In this document: positions 9,293-17,201 of the stretch, one piece after another | Position numbering within the stretch: the first letter of the stretch is position 1 | Layout: each line of letters opens with the position of its first letter | DNA from: Myxococcus eversor | GTDB taxonomy: Bacteria; Myxococcota; Myxococcia; Myxococcales; Myxococcaceae | Assembly (NCBI RefSeq): GCF_010894455.1 | Contig: NZ_JAAIXY010000004.1 | Span: 1 to 64,000, forward strand | Direction of reading: 5' to 3' | Length of the DNA: 64,000 nt | Made by a program: the position numbers and the translations under genes | Notes under the pieces: generated by a model | Databases searched by the model: none | Seen by the model: only the letters and a program-made list of their open reading frames with translations | What the model was told of the DNA's origin: nothing

Positions 9293-9637
9293 GGCGCATA
9301 AGAGGGAAGGGGCGCTGTTGAGGGGAGGGAGGATGCAGAGGGGCTAAGGAGGGCCGCTGACGGGGCCGCCCGAGCGAAGCTCCCGGCCGGTGGACAGGCC
9401 GGGCGCGCCCCCTTGGGGCGCACGCCTGCCCAGGCCGCGCGCGCATCAGGTGCGTGGCAGGCGCCTGGGCCTGTTGGCTGTCTTGAGCCTCAACACCACA
9501 CGGCTTGGGGGTGGCCCTCGTGCCGGGGCCAATCTCGCACATGCCGAGGGCAAGCCCAGGTGCTTCAGAATCGCCCGCATCCCGGGAGCTCCTTCACGTG
9601 CGCCAAGACCCTTGAGCCTGCCTCCACACCTCACGCA
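9293..9637 (-). mobile_element. IS91-like transposase remnant, copy C (longest)
   Basis: The minus strand is open for the transposase tail: YCVRCGGRLKGLGAREGAPG, MRAILKHLGLP, then SACARLAPARGPPPSR up to a TGA near 9447. This is the usual C-terminus of IS91-type transposases (CxxCGG zinc ribbon, then a RAILEHLGLP-like helix). About 155 bp of downstream sequence ends in GGCGCAT-AA-GAGGGAAGG at 9293, a terminus shared with the other copies. No catalytic HUH/Tyr part is present. Confidence 0.7.
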
Positions 9638-9832
9638 GTAGGCGTGACGCCGGGCCCCATCAATGGCGCCGGGGATGCACGGCCGGGCAGGCGCTTGCCG
9701 CCTGTGCAGCCGGGCACCCCACCCGTGCAGTGGGCTGCACACTCGGTGGGGGCGCGGGGCGGCGGCCGGGCCCATCTCCTCGGAATACGGGGGGCTTCCC
9801 GGCTGGCCCTGTTGGTGCATTGCTGACACTTC
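9638..9832. other. Leader region of the lipid-like operon
   Basis: The 195 bp contain no convincing gene. A small hairpin (GTGCAG-TGGG-CTGCAC, 9725-9740) is visible. No clear -35/-10 or -24/-12 promoter was recognised, although the six-gene operon beginning at 9833 must be started from here or from further upstream. Confidence 0.4.
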
Positions 9833-10882
9833 ATGTGCCGGGAACGCGCCGCCCCCCTTTTTGACGGCCTTCGCGCCGCCCAGCCCAGCGAGCACGCCCG
9901 CTGGCTGGCGGAGCCCGATGAGCCCGCGCTGCGCGAGCTGCTCCACGCGCGCTACGCCGGGAGCTACTCCTACCGCTTCCTCCATGAGCCTGGAGGGGCC
10001 TCGCGGCTCTGGCGGGCCGGCGCGCTGCTCAGCCTGGGGGAGTTCGACGCCCAGGGCACGCTCCTCTGGCACACGGGGCTGTGGTGCAAGCCGGGGCGGG
10101 ACTCCCTGGACTCGGGGCTCTCCCTGGCCCTGCCCAGCCGGCGCACCGCCATGGATCGCTCCGAGCACCAGCGGCTGTGGAGCCACCTCCTGGCGCTGCT
10201 CAAGGCGCACGTGGGCTTCATGCACCAGCAGACGTCCACGCTGCACCTCATGGCGCAGCGCTACGCGTCGCGCTTCATGCGGGCCGTGCCGGTGGGCCTC
10301 ATCGTCGACTACACCGAGGGGGAGAGGCTGGTGGGGGTGGAGGCCTCGGGCCTGCCGATGCAGGCGCTGGCGATGACCACGGTGCTCGCGCCGCTGCCTC
10401 CGCGTCGGCGCTTCCTGCCCGCGGGGCCGTGGGGGGAGTGGCTCGCGTCCATCCTCGCCGCCTCGGGCCTGCCGGGGACGGTGGAGCTGACTCCGCTTGC
10501 GCGCCGCCCTCGCGCTGGGGGCCTCGTGCCGCGCCCGCTCGACTGGAACGAGTCCCTGCGGCTCGAACGGCGGGAGCTGGTGGGGCCCGCTGGGGAAGGG
10601 CAGGGGGCCACGGCGCTCCCGTCCTCGCGGGCGCGCGTGGACCTGGTCCACCTGTCCATGGGCGAGCCCCAGCGGGTGGCCGAGGCCACGCCCGTGCTCC
10701 TCGCGGCCGGCTACCTGCCGACGGGCCTCCGCCCGCGCCTGGACGCGCCCGACGACATCGTCTTCCAGCACCTGCCGGCACCGGAGCGGGCGCGCGAGGC
10801 GGTGGGGCGGGCGCGGCTGGACGGCGAGGCGGCCCGGGCCCTGTGGAGCGGATGGGTGGAACGATGCGCGCGAACTTCGTAG
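9833..10882 (+). CDS. Uncharacterised protein, first gene of the acyltransferase-desaturase operon
   Basis: A 349-residue soluble protein with no signal peptide. I do not recognise a firm family. The C-terminal third (about 270-335) has a shape reminiscent of GNAT N-acyltransferase folds: a beta strand VDLVHLSM, a helix, then LLAAGYLPTGLRPRLD before a final strand. The N-terminal part contains a helical stretch HVGFMHQQTSTLHLMAQRYA. No Shine-Dalgarno precedes the ATG, so the start is uncertain. It overlaps the next gene by 19 nt and belongs to a tightly packed operon. A second acyl-transferring enzyme is one possibility. Confidence 0.65.
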   Translation: MCRERAAPLFDGLRAAQPSEHARWLAEPDEPALRELLHARYAGSYSYRFLHEPGGASRLWRAGALLSLGEFDAQGTLLWHTGLWCKPGRDSLDSGLSLALPSRRTAMDRSEHQRLWSHLLALLKAHVGFMHQQTSTLHLMAQRYASRFMRAVPVGLIVDYTEGERLVGVEASGLPMQALAMTTVLAPLPPRRRFLPAGPWGEWLASILAASGLPGTVELTPLARRPRAGGLVPRPLDWNESLRLERRELVGPAGEGQGATALPSSRARVDLVHLSMGEPQRVAEATPVLLAAGYLPTGLRPRLDAPDDIVFQHLPAPERAREAVGRARLDGEAARALWSGWVERCARTS

Positions 10883-12138
10883 ACACGCTCCTCGCGCGGC
10901 TGGACGGCGAGGTGGCCACCATCTGGGCCACGGTGCTGCTGCGCATCGACGCGCGGCCCGACGTGGCGCGGCTGCGCGGGGCCTTGCGCGCCCTGGTGCG
11001 CGAGAGCGAGCGCCTCAACGTGGCCTGGGACGACGCGCGCGGTGCGTGGGTGCCCGCGCCGCGCACGGACGAGGCGGTGGACGCGGCCCTGCTGGAAGGC
11101 GCCGAGCCGCTGGACGAGCCCGAGGCGGTGACGCGGGTCATCAACACCCGGGTGGACCTCGCGAGGGACGTGCCGCTGCGGCTGCACCTCCACCCCCTGG
11201 CGGATGGCGCGCCGGGCCCGTGGCTGCTCGCCATCCAGCTCCACCACGCGATTGGGGACGCCAAGGCGCTCGCCCACCTGCTGGAGCGGCTCTGGCTTCA
11301 CTGCGCGGGGCGCGCGTCGGAGTCGCCCCCGCTGGGCCCCTCGACGCTGACGGATGGCAAGGTGCTGCTCGCGGCGCTGCGCGGGCCGGGCCGGGTGCTG
11401 GGCCTCGCGAGCCCCCGCCGCCGGCTCCTCGCGCAGCGGGGCCTGGGCCTGCGCCGCAGTGGAGACACCGCGGGCCGCTCGTTGATGGCGACGGCGCGCC
11501 TGACACTCCCGCCTGGCCGCACGGACGTCCAGGCCTCGGAGGTCTTCTTCGCCGCGCTGCTGGCGGGCGTCGCGCTGCGCGAGCCCACGAAGGACGGGCT
11601 CATCCGCCTGCGGGTGCCGGTGGACCTGCGGCGCATGCTGGGCCTGGGGCGGATGCTGGGCAACGGCTGCTCGACGGTGCCGCTGGAGTTTCCCCTGCGG
11701 GAGGTCCGCGCCCGGCTGGAGGACGCGCCCGCCCTGGCGGCGCTGGTGCGCGAGGCGCTGCGGCGCGTGCTCGACGAGGGCGTGCACTGGACGACGGCGC
11801 TGGAGTGCATGGCGGTGGCGCGGCTCGCTCCGGGGCCCGTGCTGCGGCGCAACGCGCGCCCCGGGCTGGTGGCCGAGCCCCGCACCAACACGCTGGTGGC
11901 GACCTACCTGGGGCGGCTCGACAAGCACTTCGTGGACGCGCCCTTCCGCATCCACTCCCTGCGCAGCCACACGCCCACCTGGGGCGCGACGGGCCTGGGC
12001 TTTGGCGACACGCTCAACATCAACACGGCGACGTTCGAGGGACTGTGGACCCGAGGCGAGCTGCGCGACTTCACCGAGCAGCTCGCGGGCTGGGCGTCCT
12101 CGGGCTTCGGACTTCCGGCGGAGGTGGTCGGATCATGA
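10864..12138 (+). CDS. Condensation/WS-DGAT-superfamily acyltransferase
   Basis: A 424-residue member of the CoA-dependent acyltransferase fold: HHAIGDAKA at 127-135 matches the HHxxxDG active site of NRPS condensation domains, wax-ester synthases and PapA-type enzymes, with Gly-Asp-Ala in place of xxDG. Late in the chain, LGFGDTLNINTATFEG corresponds to the second structural region lining the solvent channel in this superfamily. It probably esterifies or amidates a small acceptor with an acyl-CoA or acyl-carrier thioester. The ATG at 10864 is favoured (GGTGGA just upstream) over one at 10852. It ends in an ATGA overlap with the next gene. Confidence 0.8.
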   Translation: MRANFVDTLLARLDGEVATIWATVLLRIDARPDVARLRGALRALVRESERLNVAWDDARGAWVPAPRTDEAVDAALLEGAEPLDEPEAVTRVINTRVDLARDVPLRLHLHPLADGAPGPWLLAIQLHHAIGDAKALAHLLERLWLHCAGRASESPPLGPSTLTDGKVLLAALRGPGRVLGLASPRRRLLAQRGLGLRRSGDTAGRSLMATARLTLPPGRTDVQASEVFFAALLAGVALREPTKDGLIRLRVPVDLRRMLGLGRMLGNGCSTVPLEFPLREVRARLEDAPALAALVREALRRVLDEGVHWTTALECMAVARLAPGPVLRRNARPGLVAEPRTNTLVATYLGRLDKHFVDAPFRIHSLRSHTPTWGATGLGFGDTLNINTATFEGLWTRGELRDFTEQLAGWASSGFGLPAEVVGS

Positions 12139-12746
12139 AGGGGCTTCGCGACGCGCCCGCGCTCTACCTGGGCTTCATCTCGCTGCACCTGCTGCTGGGG
12201 CACCTGGGCGCAAGCCTCGTCTACCGCCTGCGCTTCGGCCGCAGCCCGCTGGCCTACCGGAGCACCGGGGCCGACTCCGCCCACACGCGCCTCACGCGGC
12301 GCATCAGCGGCGCCTCGCTGGTGTGGGCGGGCTCGGTCGTCGCGGCGGCGCTCTGGCCGCGCTGGTCCGAGCTGCCCTGGGGCCGGCCCCTGCTGGCCCT
12401 TCCGCCGGAGGTGGGCTGGGCGCTGGGCGTGCTCGGGCTGGTGGGCATGCTGGCGGCGCAGTACGGCATGGGCGCGACGTTCCGCATCGGCGTGGACGCG
12501 GGGGAGGCCCCGCCCGTGCTGCACGAGCGAGGACTCCACCGCTCCTCGCGCAACCCCATCTACGTCTTCTCCTACCTGTACCTCGTGGGCGCCTCGCTCT
12601 GGGCTCCGTCGCTGGTGACGCTCGGGGCGTGCGCGGTGCTGGGGGGGCTGTTCCACGGGTTGGTGCTCCACGAGGAGCGCTACCTCTCCGCCCGCCTCGG
12701 CGAGGCCTACGCGCGCTACCGCCAGCGCGTCCCCCGCTACCTCTAA
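12135..12746 (+). CDS. Isoprenylcysteine/phospholipid methyltransferase-like membrane protein
   Basis: A 203-residue protein with about four hydrophobic helices (near 8-26, 57-75, 90-112 and 140-175). The C-terminal region carries RGLHRSSRNPIYV and then HEERYLSARLGEAYARYRQRVPRY, the RNPxY...EExxLxxxxGxxYxxYxxxVPR signature of ICMT/PEMT-type membrane methyltransferases. The likely reaction is SAM-dependent methylation of a lipid, thiol or carboxylate at the membrane; the substrate is unknown. It is translationally coupled to the acyltransferase through ATGA. Confidence 0.8.
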   Translation: MKGLRDAPALYLGFISLHLLLGHLGASLVYRLRFGRSPLAYRSTGADSAHTRLTRRISGASLVWAGSVVAAALWPRWSELPWGRPLLALPPEVGWALGVLGLVGMLAAQYGMGATFRIGVDAGEAPPVLHERGLHRSSRNPIYVFSYLYLVGASLWAPSLVTLGACAVLGGLFHGLVLHEERYLSARLGEAYARYRQRVPRYL

Positions 12747-12753
12747 AGGCCCC

Positions 12754-13734
12754 ATGCAGCCCACCCTCGCCCCCGTCCGCGCTTCACCCGCTGCCCCCGC
12801 CGGGCCGGGCCCCTCCCGCGACGAGTTGGTGGAGCTCTTGCGCATCCGCCCCGCGCGGGCCCTGGGCATGGCGGCCCTCCACCTGGGCGTGTGGGGGCTG
12901 GCCGGCGTGGGGCTCGCGCACGTCAGCGGCTTCTGGCTGAAGCTGCCCCTGTGGCTGCTGGGGGCCCAGGGCGTCATGGGGCTCATCCAGCTCGACCACG
13001 ACGCGTGGCACGACACCCTCTTCCCGAGGCCCTGGCAGAACCGCCTCTTCGGCAACGGGCTCAGCCTGCTCGTGGGCATCGCCTACGAGCCGATGCGGCA
13101 CGACCACCGCGCGCACCACCGCTGGAACCGCACCGAGAAGGACCCTGACGCCTACAACGCGGGCCGCCGCTCGCCCGGGCTGTGGGCACTCTTCTACGCC
13201 ACCGTGCTGCTGGGCCTGCCGCTCAGCCTCGTCTACTTCAACGTCCTCTACCCGGTGCAGCACTTCGACGCCGCCCGCCTGCGCCGCCATGCGCTGGTGC
13301 TGATGGGCTACGGGGCCTTCTACGCGCTGCTCTTCTGGCTCCTGGCGGTCCACGGGCTCCTCGGGGGCGCGGTGGAGTGCTGGCTGCTGCCGGTGCTCTT
13401 CGCCAGCCCCCTCAACGGGCTCAAGTCCATCTCCGACCACCACGCCAACGTCTGGCGCGGCGACCGCTTCCACACCGCGACGACGGTGCGAAGCACCCGG
13501 CTCGTCACCTTCCTGTGGAACGGCCTCAACCACCACCTGGACCACCACCTCTACCCGCGGGTGCCCGGCTACAACCTCGCGCGGCTGCACGCGCGCCTGC
13601 GCCCCGAGCTGCTCGCGCGCGGGGCCCCCGTCTTCGACAGCTACCTCCACGTCATGTGGCGGGCCCTCCTGGCCGGCCCCATGGTGGTGGAGGAGGACGT
13701 GCGACTCGTCACCCTGGAGCGAAAGCGCCCATGA
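12754..13734 (+). CDS. Membrane fatty-acid desaturase/hydroxylase family protein
   Basis: A 326-residue protein with about four to six membrane segments and three histidine boxes in the canonical order: HDAWH at 82-86 (HxxxH), HDHRAHH at 116-122 (HxxxHH) and HHLDHH at 260-265 (HxxHH), plus SDHHAN before the last box. These bind the diiron centre in acyl-lipid and acyl-CoA desaturases and in carotenoid ketolases and hydroxylases. It probably desaturates or hydroxylates the lipid built by the neighbouring enzymes. The stop overlaps the next start (ATGA at 13731). Confidence 0.88.
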   Translation: MQPTLAPVRASPAAPAGPGPSRDELVELLRIRPARALGMAALHLGVWGLAGVGLAHVSGFWLKLPLWLLGAQGVMGLIQLDHDAWHDTLFPRPWQNRLFGNGLSLLVGIAYEPMRHDHRAHHRWNRTEKDPDAYNAGRRSPGLWALFYATVLLGLPLSLVYFNVLYPVQHFDAARLRRHALVLMGYGAFYALLFWLLAVHGLLGGAVECWLLPVLFASPLNGLKSISDHHANVWRGDRFHTATTVRSTRLVTFLWNGLNHHLDHHLYPRVPGYNLARLHARLRPELLARGAPVFDSYLHVMWRALLAGPMVVEEDVRLVTLERKRP

Positions 13735-14960
13735 ACGCCCTGCGCCGGCTGTACGCGGACATCCGCTACGAGGACGGCCGCTGGCCGCTGACCCGGTGGG
13801 ACCTCAACCTGCGCTACCTCACCAAGAGCCTCCTGCACCTGCCGGAGCCGCGCTCGGCCGAAACCGGGGAGCACTTCGCGCGAGTCGCCCGGTACCTCGC
13901 CTCGGGGAGCTGGCGGCACGCGGGCGCGCCGGAGCTCCGGCTGAGCGCCGTGGGCGACATGATGTGGATTCGCAGCGGCTTCCACCGCGCCCTGTCTCCC
14001 GGCGTCCGGGAGGTGATTGCGGGGGACGCGGTGGCCTTCGCGAATCTGGAGACGCCGGTGGACCCGTCGCGGCCCGTGCCCCGGCTCGTCTACGAGACGC
14101 TCCACTACAACGCCCCGCCGGACTACCTCGCGACCTGGGAGGGCACGGCGCGCCACCGCGTCTTCTCCCTCTGCAACAACCACGCGCTCGACCAGGGCGC
14201 CGAAGGGCTTGCGCGGACCCGGGGGACGGTGCTGGCCTCCTCCCAGCACCGCTGCGTGGGAGGCCCACGGCCGGAGGACGCGGTGGCCGCCCTGGAGGTG
14301 GACGGGGTGCGGATGGGCATCGCCGCCGTGACGTATGACATCAACCACCTGGTGGGGGCGCCGCCCGCCGGGGTGCCGGTGACGCGGCTGGGCAGCCCCC
14401 TCCACGCGCCGGACTGGGCGCGGCTGGGCGCGCTCATCGACGCCGCTCGCGCGGTGGGGCCGGACCTGGTGGTGCTGATGCCGCACTGGGGCTTCGAGTA
14501 CGAGTACTGGCCCGAGGCCCTCCAGCGCGAGCACGCCTGCCGGCTCATCGAGCGCGGGGCGGACGTCCTCCTGGGCTCCTCGCCGCATGTCCTCCAGCCG
14601 GTGGAGTGGGTGTCCATCGACGGCGCGGACGCCACCTGCCCCACGCAGGTGCGCCGGGGCGGGCCCGCGCGGATGGGGCTCATCGCGTACTCGCTGGGCA
14701 ACTTCCTGAGCATCATGCCCACGCTGGCGTGCCAGACGGGGGCCGTGCTGAAGCTCGCGCTCGCCCGGGACGCGCGGGGCGTGCTCCAGCCGGTGGATTT
14801 GCGCGCGGTGCCCACCGCCTGTGGACGGGGACTCGGTGGGGAGGGGTTCCTCGACGCGGGCGTGGTGCGCCTGGACGAGCTGCCCCGCAAGCGGGCGGAG
14901 CCGCACCTCGCGCATGCCCGGCGGACGTTGGGCGCGCTGCTTTCGGAACGGAGGGACTGA
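13731..14960 (+). CDS. CapA/PgsA-like metallophosphatase-fold protein
   Basis: A 409-residue protein of the CapA (poly-gamma-glutamate synthesis) superfamily. Signature elements in order: LSAVGDMMW near 68, FANLETPV near 105, SLCNNHALDQG near 146, VVLMPHWGFEYEYW near 246, and GSSPHVLQPVEW near 283, then AYSLGNF. These correspond to the calcineurin-like metal ligands (D, N, H, H). No signal peptide or membrane anchor is visible, whereas classical CapA is exported. Inside this operon it may act as a hydrolase or ligase on a lipid-linked intermediate; that is inference. Three bases separate it from the next gene. Confidence 0.85.
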   Translation: MNALRRLYADIRYEDGRWPLTRWDLNLRYLTKSLLHLPEPRSAETGEHFARVARYLASGSWRHAGAPELRLSAVGDMMWIRSGFHRALSPGVREVIAGDAVAFANLETPVDPSRPVPRLVYETLHYNAPPDYLATWEGTARHRVFSLCNNHALDQGAEGLARTRGTVLASSQHRCVGGPRPEDAVAALEVDGVRMGIAAVTYDINHLVGAPPAGVPVTRLGSPLHAPDWARLGALIDAARAVGPDLVVLMPHWGFEYEYWPEALQREHACRLIERGADVLLGSSPHVLQPVEWVSIDGADATCPTQVRRGGPARMGLIAYSLGNFLSIMPTLACQTGAVLKLALARDARGVLQPVDLRAVPTACGRGLGGEGFLDAGVVRLDELPRKRAEPHLAHARRTLGALLSERRD

Positions 14961-14962
14961 GG

Positions 14963-15580
14963 ATGTCGTCGATTGAGGAGCAGTTGGAGGCGCTCACCGT
15001 CGGGATGGCGCGGCAGGTCGCGAGCTGGCTGCCGACGGTGACGCCAGAGCGCTACGTGGCGTTCCTCGACATGATGTACCACTACACGCGGCGCAGCGGA
15101 GACCGGCTGCGGCTCGCGGCCGAGCGCGCCACGCTCCCCGAGCTGAAGGCCTTCTTCGCGGAGCTGGCGGGGGACGAGCAGTCGCACTACCTGCTGGCCC
15201 AGGCGGACCTCGCGGCCTTCGGGCGCGAGCCCTCGTCCGACACGCCTCGCGAGGTGGCCGACTTCCACGCCTTCTGGGAGGGAATCGGACCGGAGCGGCA
15301 GCTCGCCTTCCTGGGCGCGCTGCGCGTGCTGGAGGGCGTGGCGGGGCACCTGGGAGGCGAGGCCCGCCAGGGGCTGGGGCGGCTCGGGCTGGAGCGGACG
15401 AAGGCGCGCTTCATCCTCGTCCACCTCGACGTGGACCTGGAGCACGGCGCGCGGGCCCAGGCGCTCTGCGCGGCGCTGGGGGCCGGGCACCCGGAGCCGC
15501 TGCTCGAAGGGGCCCGGCGGGCCGCCGACTTCTGGGTGGCCATCCACCGCGCGGCGCTGGCCGGTGAGGCGCGGCCCTGA
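14963..15580 (+). CDS. Heme-oxygenase-like diiron oxidase/oxygenase (HDO) family protein
   Basis: A 205-residue all-helical protein. GDEQSHY (ExxH) near residue 73 and FILVHLDVDLEH near 152 resemble the ligand helices of heme-oxygenase-like diiron enzymes such as UndA, which oxidise fatty acids or amino groups. An alternative reading is a TenA/PqqC-type protein, but the ExxH and HxxxxxEH patterns favour the iron enzymes. It is the last gene of the operon; a natural role is oxidative decarboxylation or hydroxylation of the product made upstream. The substrate is unknown. Confidence 0.7.
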   Translation: MSSIEEQLEALTVGMARQVASWLPTVTPERYVAFLDMMYHYTRRSGDRLRLAAERATLPELKAFFAELAGDEQSHYLLAQADLAAFGREPSSDTPREVADFHAFWEGIGPERQLAFLGALRVLEGVAGHLGGEARQGLGRLGLERTKARFILVHLDVDLEHGARAQALCAALGAGHPEPLLEGARRAADFWVAIHRAALAGEARP

Positions 15581-15583
15581 GCG

Positions 15584-15633
15584 GGCGCCTCGGCGTACGG
15601 AGAGGACGCGGCGCTCCTCGTAGACGAGGCGCC
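15584..15633 (+). terminator. Hairpin region between convergent genes
   Basis: GGCGCCTCG (15584-15592) pairs perfectly with CGAGGCGCC (15625-15633). A competing shorter imperfect hairpin uses 15609-15636. It sits between the end of the diiron-protein gene and the end of the convergent oxidoreductase, so it may end transcription both ways. There is no T-tract. Confidence 0.4.
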
Positions 15634-15655
15634 GTCATGGGAGGCAGGGACCTCC

Positions 15656-16627
15656 TCAGGATACGTGGATGGCGACCTTGCCGCGGGCGTGTCCCTCCTC
15701 GAGGTACGCGAGGGCCTGGGGCAGCTCCTCGAACGGGTAGGTGCGGTCGATGACGGAGCGCACGGAGCCGTCGGCCAGGCGGTCGCGCAGGTACTCCAGG
15801 TCCTCCAGGTTGCTCTTCATCGTCAGGGCGCCCATGCGCTTGCCGCTACCGAGCGAGCGCAGCGGCCCGAGCAGGAGCGCCGCCGCCATCTGCTTTCCCG
15901 CTCCGCCCGTCATCACGTAGCGGCCGCCGGGCGCGAGCGCGCGCTCGTAGGCGCTCAGCGAGTGGTAGCCGTTGGCCGCGAGGATGACGTCGTAGCGCTG
16001 GCCGTTGCGTGTGAAGTCCTCCTTCGCGTAGTCGATGACCTCGTCGGCTCCGAGCGAGCGGGCCAGGTCCTGGTTGCGGGCGCTGCACACCGCTGTCACC
16101 TTCGCGCCCAGCGCCTTGGCGAGCTGCACGGCGAAGGTCCCCACGCCTCCCGAGGCGCCATTCACCAGCACGGACTCGCCCGCCTGGAGGCGACCCTCGC
16201 GACGCAGACCCTGCAGCGCCGTCACGCCGGCCAGCGGCGCCGCGGCGGCCTCTTCGAAGCCGAGGCTCGCGGGCTTCGAGGCGAGGACGCCCTCGGGCGC
16301 GCAGACGTACTCCGCGAAGGCGCCCCAGTTGCTGCTGCCCAGCTCGCCCATCACTTCATCTCCGGCCTTGAAGCGCGTGACGCCGGAACCTACGGCCTCG
16401 ACCACGCCGGCCAGGTCGCAGCCGAGCACGTTGTACCTGGGCTTGAAGAGTCCGACCGCGAGCCTCGCGAGGAAGGGGTCGGCGCGCAGGAGGTGCCAGT
16501 CGGCCGCGTTGAGCGCGCAGGCCCGCACGCGCACGAGGACCTGGCCTGCGCCCGGTGTAGGGACGGGGCGCTCCTCGTGCTTCAGGACCTGGGGTGAGCC
16601 GTACTCGTAGAAGGTGATGGCGCGCAT
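15656..16627 (-). CDS. Zinc-free MDR alcohol dehydrogenase/quinone oxidoreductase
   Basis: A 323-residue medium-chain dehydrogenase/reductase. N-terminal GroES-like domain with GCDLAGVVEAVGSGV and GDEVMG; Rossmann domain with VNGASGGVGTFAVQLAKALGA near 145 and a second-strand GADEVIDY. The catalytic-zinc Cys/His set is lacking, as in quinone oxidoreductase and zeta-crystallin types that reduce quinones or enones with NADPH. The ATG at 16627 lies inside an 18-bp sequence repeated at 18809, so the insertion of the neighbouring repair cassette may have touched the 5' end of this gene. It is monocistronic. Confidence 0.88.
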   Translation of the reverse strand: MRAITFYEYGSPQVLKHEERPVPTPGAGQVLVRVRACALNAADWHLLRADPFLARLAVGLFKPRYNVLGCDLAGVVEAVGSGVTRFKAGDEVMGELGSSNWGAFAEYVCAPEGVLASKPASLGFEEAAAAPLAGVTALQGLRREGRLQAGESVLVNGASGGVGTFAVQLAKALGAKVTAVCSARNQDLARSLGADEVIDYAKEDFTRNGQRYDVILAANGYHSLSAYERALAPGGRYVMTGGAGKQMAAALLLGPLRSLGSGKRMGALTMKSNLEDLEYLRDRLADGSVRSVIDRTYPFEELPQALAYLEEGHARGKVAIHVS

Positions 16628-16638
16628 CAAAGGGACGG
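16621..16638 (+). repeat. 18-bp direct repeat, left copy, bracketing the alkylation-repair genes
   Basis: The sequence matches 18809-18826 with one mismatch, in the same orientation and 2,188 bp away. Both resemble the conserved GCGCAT-NN-GAGGGA terminus of the IS91-like remnants. The two copies enclose exactly ogt and ada-alkA. The left copy overlaps the start codon of the oxidoreductase, so chance similarity cannot be excluded. Confidence 0.5.
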
Positions 16639-16691
16639 CTCCAGCGGCAGGGGGCACGAGGCCCGGGAAAGCGAGGAACTTGTTCTGCCTA

Positions 16692-17201
16692 TCACGTGAA
16701 CAGATCCACCTGGCGCGGCATCGCTCCTTCCAACCGCAGCAGGAACTGCTTGGTCGGCAAGCCGCCGCCGAAACCGGTGAGGCTGCCGTTTGCGCCGATC
16801 ACGCGATGACAAGGCAGCACGATGGGAATCGGATTGCGCCCATTCGCCGCGCCCACTGCGCGCGTCGCCGTGGGTCTGTCCACGCGCAGCGCGAGTTCGG
16901 CGTAGCTGATCGTGCCGCCAAATGGAATGTTGGCGAGTTCCGACCACACCTGGCGCTGGAACTGCGTCCCCAGTGGCGCCAGAGGCAGTTCGAAGCCCCG
17001 GCGTTTGCCCGCGAAGTATTCGTCCAGTTGCTTCTGGGTGTCCCGCAGTACCGCGTGGTCGCCTTCATGCCAATCCTCGCTACGACGCATCGGGTGGCGC
17101 GGTGCATGGAACTCGATAGTCCGCAGGCCCGCGTCATTGCCGGCAATCAGCAACGCCCCGACCGGGCTTTCGATGTGGCGATAGAACAGTTTGCTTTGCA
17201 T
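16692..17201 (-). CDS. ogt: Methylated-DNA-protein-cysteine S-methyltransferase
   Basis: A 169-residue suicide enzyme that moves methyl or ethyl groups from O6-alkylguanine (and O4-alkylthymine) to its own cysteine. The active site is PCHRV near residue 138. Upstream are the helix-turn-helix stretch FQRQVWSELANIPFGGTISYAELA and the asparagine-hinge region VGAANGRNP. The ATG at 17201 shares one base with the stop of ada-alkA (TAATG), so the pair is translationally coupled. Base composition is less extreme than in the flanking genes and the sequence style recalls gammaproteobacterial (Xanthomonas/Lysobacter-like) homologs; that origin is inference. Confidence 0.93.
   Translation of the reverse strand: MQSKLFYRHIESPVGALLIAGNDAGLRTIEFHAPRHPMRRSEDWHEGDHAVLRDTQKQLDEYFAGKRRGFELPLAPLGTQFQRQVWSELANIPFGGTISYAELALRVDRPTATRAVGAANGRNPIPIVLPCHRVIGANGSLTGFGGGLPTKQFLLRLEGAMPRQVDLFT

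Noticed and set aside
10711..15547. Long open frames antisense to the acyltransferase, desaturase and CapA-like genes (up to 474 codons)
   Set aside because: High-GC genes leave the reverse strand open. These frames are Arg/His/Pro-rich, have no ribosome site and overlap clearly coding genes.
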